From Bilabrum cf. latius (Eukaryota > Bigyra: Bicosoecida > Bigyra > Bicosoecida), in assembly GCA_965178125.1 (NCBI GenBank), contig OZ237736.1, positions 744,001 to 808,000 on the forward strand: a stretch of 64,000 nucleotides of DNA, in the 5' to 3' direction. The notes beneath the pieces are model-generated. The model saw nothing but the letters and a program-made list of their open reading frames with translations, had not been told where the DNA came from and did no database searches. Below are positions 47,714-58,448 of the stretch, in pieces (the first letter of the stretch is position 1; the number at the start of each line of letters is the position of its first letter). Position numbers and translations under genes: made by a program.

Positions 47714-50344
47714 TCATGTCATCTTGCACAGCCTTGCAAGCTCAAGGACGCCGACCCCGCGCTGGCCGACCCCGCGCTGGCCGACCCCGCCGGTTCCCCT
47801 CAGTCCGGCTGCTGCACACCTGCGGCACGCAGCGACTGCCTTCTCTTTGCTTGCCATCACGCTCTAGTGTTCCGCGCCTTTCAACCTGCCCCCGTTTGCT
47901 AGTCTGCTGGCCTGCAGTGCTATTTTGATCAGCTCACCCGCCACGAGCCGGCCGTGGACTGCGCCATCCGCGCACAGCCCAAGCACTCGGCACCCGGCTT
48001 CCAACGCACGATGCAACCTTGAGCCCGGCTCCGACTGGCACGAGGACGTAACCCGCAGCACAGCAATATGCGCTGCTGCTCGCCTGGCTTCTTCTAATGA
48101 CAGTGGCGCCGGCCGGCTCCCTGTGGTAAGCGATTCGTGCGCCTTGCACAGCCTTTCGAGAGCAGCTTCGATCCCCGTGCTGACCCTCTGCATCACCACA
48201 AGTATCTACTTTCCTTGCGGACCATTAAGCATTGCAGCGAGGGCGCCGCCAGCCGTCTCAGCCACCTAGCCGACCGTGCAGGCCACGTCTCCGCTGCGCA
48301 GCATACCTGCTGCTGCACCCGCTGTTGGAGCGCCTGCGATGCCAGCGTCTGCCGGCCTCTGGGTACTCAGCGCTTCCAAAGCACATGCATACGGTCTAAG
48401 CACGGAGATAAACACACTGGATAGACTTTCTACTGCACTGGAGTGCAGTTTTGTCGTGTCAATCGGCTATTTGTCGCTCGGATTCAGCCCGATTGACAGC
48501 CAGACAAGCACGTGAATCGCACCGACCGCTGCATGCGAAGTGGACACCCATGCAGTCGAGGATGAATCATCGCCAGCAATTGCCACCGCAAGCATCCTTT
48601 CCATGTGTTTCAGGGCGGCATCCTTGGCTGGCAGGCCAACGATCCTAATCAGGGAGCAGACCGTCCTGGACGCTCGCATTAGCACGGCAGGGTCTGTCGA
48701 CTGCATGCAGACATCGGCTGCTAGCAGCAGCACCAAAGAAGCATCAGCGTCACTCAGCAATCGTGATACCCGGATGATAGCCTCGTTGGATGCTGTTCTG
48801 GCGAGGGCGCTATCATGGAGGGACAACGACAGTAGCTCGTGAAGACACCAAGCAGCCTACTCGTTGGAAGCCGTCGAGAGGAGGAACTCGGAGAGTGCGC
48901 CGAGAGCAGCACCGCACGTTTCTCCTGTCTCGTGGAGTGATATCTGCTCGATAAGTCTTGCGGATGCGGCCTTGTTCGAGAAAATTGAGGCGATATGGGC
49001 ACTGCCGACACACCGCAGGAGTACTGCCAAGCCCCCGAAGCAATGCATCGACGTCGGCATGTTCGGACTCTTGAGCAGCTGCTCCGGCTGCAGGCTGCGC
49101 CGAATGGACCACATGCCTCCAAGTACAAGGAGGGCCCGGTTGTGCTCCTCATTAGGCCTGACCGTACCATGTGCTGCGCTGCCGCTGCTGCTCGGGGCTG
49201 GCGGTGCTCGCGAGCCAGAGGTGCCGCGCGAATGCTCATGGATCCACTGTCCCATCGTGGCCAATTCATACCAAACGGATGTTCCGGCTACAGGCAGCGA
49301 TGCTGCTGCGGCCTCAGCTGAGGAGGGCGATCCTGTCCCATCCAGTAGCGTGCTAGACTTGCTGGCAGTGGCACTCTTGTGTCGTACCGCAGCTGCGCGG
49401 CTCCACGCGAACAGAGACGCAAGCAGCAGCGGTGTGACCGTGGATCGATTCAAATTTGCAGCAGCGAGGTGATTTCCTACAACGAAGAGTGTTCGTGGCG
49501 CTTCCACGCCCTGGCTCCCTGCGCTAGAGGACGAGGCACTTCCTGCAGGCGAAGGGGCTGGGCTTGGCGCCGCGCCTGCAGGACCCGAGGCACCGCTCGG
49601 TTCCTGGGCCAACATCTCCAGGAGGCCCGATGCAGCGACCACGAGAGCCAGGGCGCGACAGAAGCCTCTCGACCGCAACTGGTCCTGCGAGTGCCCATGT
49701 TTGGAAATCGCTTTGGCGGTGTGGGCTAGTGCGAACCTGAGAAGCTTCACTGCCTCCGCGCCCGTGAAGGAACTGCTAATGGGGGTCCTGGCACCCACAG
49801 CGGACACTATCGAGCAGCATGCATGAAAAACCTACTCAAGTTGAATGCTGCTACTGCTTCCTAGCGAAGGTGACCCTGGTGTCTGCAGGGAGCTCCCGGT
49901 CGCGGCAGAGCAGGCGGTGGTGGCCTCGCCCAGCAGTGTTCCAATCACGCTGACGAATGCACCACACGCACGGAATCCTTCATCGCCACAGGAGATGTAT
50001 GAACTCAAAAGTGTTGTGATGACGTTCACCATAGGAAGCGAACCGATCCAGAATACCGGGTGAGAAAGCCGCAACACAAGCCGCTGTACCAATCCCCCCT
50101 TGTTTGCAGATGTACCTTCTTGGGCAATTCGTTGCAGACACCGAGCCGCATTTTTGGTATTGTTCGTATCATTTGAGATCATTGCTTGACTTGAGAGCCA
50201 GTGGAAGGCTGGCTTTCCGGTAGTTGTCGCCGCAGCAACTGCTCGTTCAAATGCGAGCAGCTAGGTTGAGCTCCCATCGGCAGAGTCGCTTACTGCGTCT
50301 AGCAGCGAGATCACTTGTGCGGTACTAAGTTTCTCCAAATTCAT
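47714..50344 (-). CDS. alpha-helical (armadillo/HEAT-like) repeat protein, function unknown
   Basis: 876 residues, no intron. Start ATG 50344 (MNLEKLSTAQVISLLDAVSD). Helical, Leu/Ala-rich throughout, with segments that look like ARM/HEAT helices (for example FRACGAFVSVIGTLLGEA, CGAALGALSEFLLSTASNE and SLVLLLAADVCMQ) separated by Ser/Gly/Pro-rich linkers. Seven in-frame TAG codons (50261, 49832, 48857, 48467, 48266, 48206, 47864); stop is TGA at 47714. The segment before the stop contains a short Gly-Val-Gly-Gln-Arg repeat from a 15-base duplication. I cannot link it to a named family; a scaffold role is a guess from fold type only. Confidence 0.6.
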
Positions 50345-50494
50345 ACTCAACCAGAACGATCAGGGCGCACCATGTTGTACAAATGGAGGCCCAGGCGATA
50401 CGAGAGCAATCATAGTGGCACGTTACAATCGAGTGTTGCACAAACGCTATCGAAGGCCATCTACAGCCCGTGCACGACCAATTTAGCTACTGTA
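50345..50494. promoter_or_regulatory. divergent promoter region, helical-repeat protein / TRAPPC1
   Basis: 150 bases between divergent ATGs. No motif recognised. Confidence 0.4.
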
Positions 50495-51014
50495 ATGCTC
50501 TATACATTCTATGTTTTCAATCGTCGCGGGCGCTGCTTGTTCTATTACCACTGGAATAGGCCCAGGTACACCCTTTCCGACTTGCCGGGCGAGGACCAAA
50601 AGCTAATGTTTGGAGCACTTTTAGCCTTGAAAGACCTTGCAAAGAGTCTTTCGACATAGCCGTAAGATTGGGGTGCATATACTGTTGATTGAGCCATTGA
50701 TGGCAGTCAAATACTCCCACGCCATTGGTGTTTTCCAGGATCGCAGGGATAAGGAGGATGGCGTATCAGAGTTCACGGCGGACTACTACACGTTGCATCA
50801 CCTGGAAACTAGGACTGGGTTGCACTTTGTCATAACATCAGACGGATCGCACGACACAATGCGCAGGCTACTGCTCGCTGTGTATGCGCAGGCCTTCACG
50901 CCATTCTGCACCAGGAACCCGTGCTACAAACCAGGCAATCCAATTGTCAATGCGGCATTCAACAGCAAATTGCTGCAGCTAGCAGACTTGGCTATTGGTG
51001 TTCGACCTCGCTGA
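50495..51014 (+). CDS. TRAPPC1: TRAPP complex subunit 1 (Bet5 homologue)
   Basis: Small longin-fold subunit of the TRAPP complexes, which act as Rab1/Ypt1 exchange factors in ER-Golgi and Golgi traffic. 144 residues, against 145 in human. Two exons: 50495-50661, intron 50662-50746 (GTAAGA...CGCAG), 50747-51014. Conserved blocks: MLYTFYVFNRRGRCLFYYHW, GEDQKLMFGALLALKDLA, YYTLHHLETRTGLHFV and FTPFCTRNPCYKPG. One in-frame TAG at 50657-50659, just before the intron, sits in the variable stretch that in human is SPLD. The stop is TGA. If TAG were a stop, exon 2, which carries half the fold, would be lost. Confidence 0.95.
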
Positions 51015-51776
51015 ACGTACCACGGGGGCCAGAAGCTGGAGACAGGGCAACCGTTGGTAAACTTGTCAGGGGTTTCACGACCGTTGCCTCCCCAAGGGAA
51101 GTATGGTGCATTCTATGGCTCAACGATTGGCACGGTAGTACTGCTGATACAAGAGGTAGGCTGCATGTTGAGTAGGGATCAAGAAGTTGGACGCGCCGCC
51201 GGCTCCCGGCGGCTCTGATGGCAGCGACCCTGCCTCCCCGCATGCCAAACACAACGGGAATTAGGTAGTATCCAGTCTACCATAGTTTTGCTGCCATATT
51301 GCTAAACGCGTCGCCACGATAGCTGGGTGCCACGGAGTCTAGGCGTCTGCTGGGCAGTGCTGGCAACACAACGTGGGCTGGGTGGCCGGTTGCATGTCAT
51401 GCGCTGGGAACACGCGGCGAATGAAACGACCAGGCGGTAGTAGAATGATATGGTGGCAAGCGTACGGCAAGTTCGGTGTGTACATCCAGCAATGATTGGG
51501 AGGACTGCCGCAGCGTATCAAGGCACGGCATGCCCCTTCCCTCAGCGAGAAGCGTCGCGAGGTATGTCGTCCCTACTAGGGGTCTGCAAGTCATGCAAAA
51601 GCCCTTAGGTACGTAGCTGCGGGTTGATGAGCCGGATTGGTCACAGTTTTTGCGGGGTAGGGTTCGGATCCACTCGGAGCCAGAGCACATCTGGCGATCG
51701 GATTGTGTGCTGCAACCAGCATTAAAGCCGGTTACTTGTTGATGCAGATCAAACAAAGCTGAACAATAGTTAAACT
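51015..51776. other. intergenic region with a perfect GC hairpin
   Basis: 762 bases between two plus-strand genes. At 51195-51213 there is a perfect 8-base stem with a CTC loop (GCCGCCGG/CCGGCGGC). A minus-strand frame 51756-51397 has no recognisable domain. No tRNA or other RNA gene was found. An undetected upstream exon of the UBR gene could lie here. Confidence 0.4.
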
Positions 51777-54700
51777 ATGCACCGTGCTCACGAATCGTGG
51801 AGACACTGGTCGAAGTGGAAAGACGCAGAGATTCGTACAAGCCACCTTTTGAATCGTCCGAATGACAACCCACTATGTTGGTTGTAGCTTGCAGGCCAGC
51901 CCATAGTTGGATAGTTGGAACGCATTCCAGGTGGTGGCTCTGGCGTCAGTGTCATCGGGGAAAGTTGCATGGGATCTGCATGCCCAGTGCAGTTCGATTT
52001 GGATTTACCTCACACTGACAGCCCGTCAATGAGAATATGGGAAACGCTTAAGCCAGTTTTACCAGCCGTTTCAAGCACGGGTAGGGTTGCTTTTGAGCGC
52101 TCTGGTCACCTGGTTACCTTGGACTTGCGCAAAGCGTCCAAGGCGGACCTTGCTCCGGACGCAGGGCCAGCTGCCCGATCCCGGCAGCTACAGACAGTTT
52201 CGTCCATTAAGCTCAAGTAGCCTCTGTAGCAGTATAATGTGGCTCAAGCAAGCGTCTCCTCTTTTGCAGCTTGGTCAAGGGACGAAATGGTTTGGGTTTC
52301 CCATTATGGCGTGTTGCAGTTGGTCGATTGCCGCGCCGGCAAGCCGCAAATGGTAGTTGGGGCAATGGGCGACTCCTTCATTGCCAGAGCATGTGGCATG
52401 GCTTGTTTGTCAGGCGGACATGCCGGCAGTGGGGGCCCTTGGGATCCGATTGTCATGGCAGCAGCCCACGTCAAGAGCGAGCAAGATGCCGCTCGCCCGC
52501 AAGGACAGCACCAGCCTGAAGGGCAGGCACAGGAAGCTGAAGATGTCCAGGCCGGTACCATGCGGCTATTTGACATTCGGGGCAAGGGGGCGTCCTACAC
52601 GCAGATCCTGCCGCCGCCGCTGCCCCGCGAGTTCCGCAGCGCCTACGGCAAAGCTTGTGCTGGAGTCTCGAACCGCGGAGGACTTGGCACTCCAAGTGCG
52701 GCCTCGAGCAGCTCTAGTATTGCAACCGGTCCGATGGCTGCAACCACCGGCAGCGCGTAGGACGAGAGCAGGGCCGAGCAACTCCTCACCAGCCTGCAGG
52801 CGCACAGCCAGCTTTCCTCTCACCTGAGCTACCAGCTCACAGGGTGCGACACGGGTGCCGCGATTGGGCTCGCGTATCCTCGAAGATCGTGCGTTGTCAC
52901 GGCAAGCGAGCTCAGGACCGCGATACAGCATGCCTCTGTGATCCCTGTCGGAAAGGCGTTTGAGGACGACGACGTGGCGGTGCAGTTGGTGGGCGATCCA
53001 GTGCCTTGTGACCCTTTCGGTGCGATGCAGGGAAAGCGTTTCCCATCTAACGACCATGACTCCGGGTCAAACACACCGGCTACCCTGTCGGTAGGTGGGA
53101 TAGCTCGTTCCGGTACCAGCGATAGCGCCAGCCGGCAGGTTTCAGTGCCTTCTTTACCCGCTAGCTCACCCTGTGCGGGCGAGGCTGAGGGCGATTCGGC
53201 GACGATCGACAAGCGCGGAATCTCTTGCTAGAGCGATAGTGAGAGTGATAGCGACGGCATAGACGAAGAAGACAGCCTCCTCCGCGTGCCCATGCTGGTG
53301 CGAGCCACTCGGTCACAGGGTCGTCATATGTCGCTGCTCAACCCCGAGCTCTCTCACGACGGGCGTATTCTTGCCCTGTGCGCGGATGGAGTGGGCGTGC
53401 TTGTGGTAGACAGCGGCACGATGAGAGTGCTGGCAGAGTATTCACCCGCGCTGGAGGGGACGAGCCGTGCGGCAAGCAAACCTCTACGGTCAGAGGTACC
53501 TCGGCTGTCCTAGTTGGCAGACTACCAACACCGCACTGGCTTGGCAGTGATGCGGTCGGGGCTGTTGCCGCGGGACGCAGACGGGGCACAGGCACTGTGG
53601 AGCCTGCAGAAAACGTCTTCAAGAGTAGTTTTCCCACCGAGAGGGCTTGCGCGAGCGTGCCCTGCCGACGTGCTCGGGGCACTGGTGTATCGCAACTGCG
53701 CAATGGTGCTGCGGTGGCAGCCGCGTCTGGCACCAATGTTGAAGCAGCTGAGAGCAACACCGCATGCTATCACCAGTACGAAGCGAACAACAAGCGGCGC
53801 AGCTGCTCCACTACGAGCACCTAGAGCAGATTCAAGGCATAGCAAATTATTGGGGCTAAAACGAACGAGAGAGTGCATCGGCAGCAGCAGGGCCAAACCA
53901 ACTCGAATCGGCCGTGTGTCCAGCTCTGGCGAGGGGCGCCACGTGCACCTCCTGCCCTCCCCGGAAAAGCACGAGGCTGAATACACGTCTGCAGAGTTGG
54001 TCGGGCTGCAGAACACGGGGTGGAACTAGGACCCGCAGGACCTCACCCCGTTCGACTGCTCGTACCACAGGGGAGCATGCGACTAGATGGTGTACGTGTG
54101 CATCACTTGCATGCACAACAAGCAGGCGGCTCTGGTCGACCCAGTTGCGGAGACTGGGGATGACCTCCAGGCGCGCGTTGGCAGGGAGGTGTGGGTCGCA
54201 GACCCAGTCTACACCGATACGGCGAGGCAGGCCATCCAGACTGCATGGAGGCGAAGTGACGGCTCCTGCAGAATGATGAGCCCGGCTGCTTCGCGTCGCA
54301 TACGAACGGCCGTACAGCTGGACTGCTTGCTGGCCAGCGGATCAATCGTCCCGGGTGCCTCTCACGTAGCGCCAGCTTCTGACAGCGGACTTCGGGCCAG
54401 CCGCTCTCGTGACATAGGCCCCTGTGAACGCTCCATACGAATGGTGGAGAACGATGTGCAAATTCAGCGCGAGTGTACCGAATTGGGCGACCCTGGAGCG
54501 TTCGTGAAGCGCATTGCAAGCATGCCTGAAGAGAGCAGCGGGACCTTGAAGGCAGGCATCGTTCCGTTTGGCGTGTGCATCTCGTGCGCCATGAATTGCC
54601 ACGCGCGGAAAGGTCACGAAATCATCGAATGCCAGGCCTCCATGTTCCCGACAGAGCTCGGCGTAGTGAAAATGTTCCGTTGCGATTGCGGTACTGCACG

Positions 54701-56120
54701 TTCGGGCTGCTCCTGCTTGATTAAAGACCCTGACAGCGGCCACATCGGGTCTTTCAACGAGGAAAACAACTCACTGTACAACTAGAACTTCTTTCTGCAG
54801 TGGTGCTACTGCGGCCAGCCCATGCGCGATGGAGTGGGCATGGTGCAGTGCGCGAGGTGCTCTGACTGGTTCCACGACTCGTGCCTCATGCAGGGCGCGG
54901 GTGGATCGGGCAAGCGCCGTGAGAGTGGTAGCGAGGCAGGGGCACCGGTTGCAGCCTCTGACACGACCGGCAGCAGCCCCATCAGCAGCAGTAGCAGTAG
55001 CAGCTCTCATGGCGTGTATCGCGGACCAGCCCAAGCCTAGCATAGCATGTCTATCAGGTTGCCCGGTGGAGCAGCACGCCCCACATCTCTCGCTGCGGCA
55101 CTCCAGCAAGAAGGCAGGTACGCCGACATGGTAGACCGGCTAGACTTTGTGTGCAACGACTGCCTGCATGCAAAGCTCTCGGTGCCTGGGGCGAGTGCCC
55201 TGGGTCTCTGCATGGGATCTCGACGGTCCTCCGGCCGCTACGGAGGTGGAGCAGACAGCCGGGGTCAACGACCCGCTGCCTCTGCAACAGGTGGAGCAGA
55301 CAGCCGGGGTCAACGACCCGCTGCTTCTGCAACAGGTGGAGCAGACAGCCGGGGTCAACGACCCGCTGCCTCTGCAACAGGTGGAGCAGACAGCCGGGGT
55401 CAACGACCCGCTGCCTCTGCAACAGGTGGAGCAGACAGCCGGGGTCAACGACCCGCTGCCTCTGCAACGCCTGCTCCTCCCGACGACGGCGGCGACTGCA
55501 TCAGGGTTTTTTGTGACGACGGCTCGGGTGTTCACTTTATTGTGTTCCCCGGCGGAGTGCTGACGTCCACGAAGGGCCAGCTGGAGAACCTGATTGGTTC
55601 GAGCACCGAAGCAAGCGCTTCAGCCGGGCAGGGGAGTGCCCAAGCGGCTGCAGGCTTCTTGTAGGCTGCCAGGGACTTGCTGGGAGCATTGGGCGATCCA
55701 CAGCGATCGTTCCGCGGGCATGATTCCATTCGAGACGGGCAGATGGCGGTGTGGAGTCGAGAGTGCAGCGCGCTGCTAGCAGACGGCACGTCAGCTGGGA
55801 TGAGCGCGAGGGGGCACGCTGGGCACTTGGCGGGAAGCGAGGCCGAGGGCGGTGATGATGAAGATGACAACGATGATGATCCCAGCGATTCCCTCTTGCG
55901 GTAGCTCCAGAGCCGCTTACTTGGCAGCCTTGAAGGAGGCGAGGCAAGTGGGGCAGATGGCGACGGCGACGGGTCTGGGCTCGGATCGGCTGTCGGTGAT
56001 GCGGGCCATGGCTCGGGCGCTGGGCCACCTAGTGGTGGCGAGGGGATTGTTGCATTAGCTGGGATCATTGATGGGGTGATTCGAGACCTGGATGAGGGCG
56101 ATGGTGACGGGTCTGGGTGA
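51777..56120 (+). CDS. UBR-box and PHD-finger protein (UBR7-like putative E3 ligase) with long N-terminal extension
   Basis: UBR boxes bind N-degrons; UBR7-type proteins pair one with a PHD finger. 1,447 residues, no intron. An in-frame TAA lies directly upstream of the ATG at 51777; a later ATG at 51969 (MGSACPVQ) is possible. The N-terminal ~700 residues have beta-propeller-like strands (HDGRILALCADGVGVLVV). The UBR box is in two parts. The first half (FDCSYHRGACD, VYVCITCMHN) is at about residue 760; the second (FGVCISCAMNCHARKGH, MFRCDCGTARSGCSC) is at about residue 935. The PHD finger (CYCGQPM, MVQCARCSDWFHDSC) is at about 1010-1040. Human UBR7 is about 425 residues with no such insertion. 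Thirteen in-frame TAG codons, including 54027, 54084 and 54783; stop TGA. Confidence 0.85.
55245..55469. repeat. five tandem 45-base repeats
   Basis: Five in-frame copies of a 45-base unit in the C-terminal part of the UBR-box gene, each coding GGADSRGQRPAASAT. Copies are identical except for a C-to-T change in copy 2 and the last base or two of copy 5, so the array is young. No spacers, hence not CRISPR. Confidence 0.95.
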
Positions 56121-56245
56121 TTCGCTTCAGTTTATGCCTCACGAACAGAGTATCGATCGGGGTCGTTCGAAGACGTTTCGGAGAAATCGTTAGTTGCGCC
56201 AGAAGAGAATTAAGTGCATCAATTGATTCGGGAATTTGTGTTGCA

Positions 56246-56922
56246 ATGGCATCTGCAGACCGCAGGGAAGACGTGGAGAAGTCGGAGCCCGCACCGGCAG
56301 AGCCTGGACAGCTTGACGAAACTGATGAACGGTTTCTTGACACGCTTGGTATCCGGCCGATCGAGAACACCCCGATCGAAGACGTGGGCTACGACTACTA
56401 TTGGGATGGCCAGGGCGAAGACCAGGAAGCGGGGGTAGGGCGAGTGGTGTACGACAACTCGCGATGGGCAGGAATCAAGGTTGTGCAAGGCCTGGAATTT
56501 GTCGGGCAAATTGCCGCCCACGTGCTAGGGCTTGATCAGTCCTAGTATTAGCACGTCGTAGACTCGGCTCGAAGGGAACGGGTGAGCAGTTTCCTTGCTC
56601 GGAGACGCGGCGCCTTGTTTGTTCGTCCGGTTGCACCACTCCTTTCCACCCCGATTCACTCGCTTTCGTCCGATCGCAGGATGAAATAGCGAGAAGAATA
56701 CTAATTGAAAAGCAAAGGGAAATGCTGTTGCGTGACCGTGAAGCAGCTATTCGAATGTCTAGGGAGCAAGCAAGGAAGCAGGTAGCAGAATCCAAGGAGT
56801 CCTCTAGTCCGGCAGACGATGCGGAATCCAAGGGCGAACCCGACCTAGAGAGCGGTATTGGGAAAATGGATCCACAGTCAAGTGGCGGTGCCGCGGCAGC
56901 TGCTGGAGGTGGAACGAGCTGA
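56246..56922 (+). CDS. FAM177 family protein
   Basis: 192 residues, two exons: 56246-56581, intron 56582-56679 (GTGAGC...CGCAG), 56680-56922. It has the FAM177 layout: an acidic N-terminus, a core with VVYDNSRW and LEFVGQIAAHVLGL, then the conserved S-x-Y-Q-x-x-(I/V)-D signature and a charged helix (DEIARRILIEKQREMLLRD). Human FAM177A1 has 213 residues; Golgi roles have been suggested for it. Two in-frame TAG codons, 56543 and 56549, fall exactly in the signature, the second at the invariant Gln. The exon then runs into a clean donor site, so stopping at TAG would strand exon 2. Stop is TGA. The tail is Ala/Gly-rich. Confidence 0.85.
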
Positions 56923-57042
56923 GGGCCAGCCAGCTGATTTCGTGTGCTGCTAGCTAGCTCGGGCGCGCATCGCACACCGGCCGTATTGTTGCCCGTCTGT
57001 CGTAACGATAGCTGTATCGTAGCAATTATTTCTTTTAATCGA

Positions 57043-58284
57043 TCACGTTGCATGCCAGTTCGCAAGGACCTGCGCCAGCGCGCTCGCAGCCAGCAGCACC
57101 CATGCAGCTGCAGCCAATCCCCTTGTCGCGGTGCGTGGCGCAGCCCCCCGCTGCAGGTGCAGCACCTGCACCCCCTGCAGCATGGCGCCGTCCATGCCCG
57201 ACTCGCACGGTAGATCCCCGCCCTACATCCTCGATTTAGTCTCCCAGCCATCAGGGAGGACGCTCCCTGCTGCGGGCTGGCATGGGCTTGAGACGCCCCT
57301 CTCCCCCAGCCTGTAGACTGCCATCGCTGCCGTGTCGCCAGAGCGAGACAACTTCCACACGGCACAAGACACACGCTATTCGTCTTCATCCAGAAGCACC
57401 AGGACCTCATCTTGCACCGAAGCGCCCAGGAACAGCGCCCTGTCTGGCATGTGGTCAGGCGCGCTAGCACGATCTCCGTTCTGGCCCGCCAGTGAGGTGC
57501 GTCTGAGCACTTGAAATCGGGTGCCTTCAAAGTAAATCTAGGCTCCTCTACCCATTGGATATTCTATGGAGCTGTTTAAGCAAGTAGGTCTTGCAAGCAC
57601 GACGGTGCCACCCGGTGCATCTGAGTCGCTGGCCGGTATGGAGTAGCTCGATAGTATGCTACTGGCTGTCCAAAGGCCTTCCAGGGACGGCAGCACAGCA
57701 TCAGGCTACGCAAGCACAAGCTGCATAAAATCAGAATATACCAGGTTCTACTGTGTGTATAACCCTTCGCAGTACGAGCGATGGCGCATCAAAGCAGAAT
57801 ACGATTCTGCCTGGTCCTTTGGAACGCCAGCTTGCGCCGCTCTGCCGTGAAGTTCGACAAAAGTGAGCAGCCCCGAGTCAGCGTCAAGCTCTACGAAGGC
57901 AAAAAAGGTTTCCGCGTTGTCTTCTCGCCATTTTAATATGGAATTCTCAAAAGTTAAGACCCGTCCGTGTCTGGATGGCGTGCCTCTGCGGAATAACCTC
58001 GCACTGCCACTGATGAATCCCGACGTAGCAATCGCTGAAATGGTGACGTTCTTTGGAGATAGCTTTATGGAGACATTCGGGATGAGAATATCAGCGCCTG
58101 AGGCTACACAGGCGATCGAGGAGTCTCTAGTAACGTCGGCGTAGCCGGCCCCCGTCTGCATCGAGCCTACCCACACGCCCTACATCGGCCTGGGAACGTC
58201 AATGCTACGACTAATGATGAGGTTGATCAGTATGAGCAGCATCAGCATAGCATTTGGTGCCTTCATGGAGTGCCTACTCAACAT
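57043..58284 (-). CDS. secreted, probably GPI-anchored surface protein, function unknown
   Basis: 413 residues, no intron. Start ATG 58284, or 58266, giving a signal peptide (MKAPNAMLMLLILINLII). The N-terminal domain is beta-rich (VWVGSMQTGAGYADVTRD, FFAFVELDADSGLLTFVELHG). A Ser-rich spacer follows, then a second part with IYFEGTRFQVLRR and EVLVLLDEDE. The C-terminus is a hydrophobic run (LAAAAWVLLAASALAQVLAN) with almost no tail, as in GPI-attachment signals; a C-terminal membrane anchor is the alternative. Six in-frame TAG codons (58180, 57748, 57706, 57538, 57376, 57223); stop TGA. Having a signal peptide at one end and an anchor signal at the other, visible only with read-through, supports the frame. 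No family recognised. Confidence 0.6.
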
Positions 58285-58448
58285 GTGCTCGCACCTATAT
58301 CAGATTTCGACCCAATTAACACGTTACGAAAATCCAGACATTTGAAAATGCCAAGCGTAAACTGGCCAATCAGAGTATTTTGATTGATAGCACGCGGCTT
58401 GAATCGTGTTCAGAATTCGATAAATTATTCTGACGAAGGGTCTGACTC
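58285..58448. promoter_or_regulatory. divergent promoter region, surface protein / CEP70-like gene
   Basis: 164 bases between divergent ATGs, AT-rich, with a CCAAT-like element at about 58360 (GCCAATCAG) near the middle. A shared CCAAT-driven promoter is possible but untested. Confidence 0.4.

Noticed and set aside
51397-51756. 119-codon minus-strand frame upstream of the UBR-box gene
   Set aside because: No recognisable motif or composition signal; could be chance.
55245-55469. CRISPR-like array
   Set aside because: Repeats are directly adjacent without spacers, in frame within a gene, in a eukaryotic genome.
56475-57530. Long minus-strand frame (351 codons) antisense to FAM177 exon 2 and overlapping the surface-protein gene in another frame
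   Set aside because: No domain, and it conflicts with two better supported genes; GC-rich coding DNA commonly has long shadow frames.
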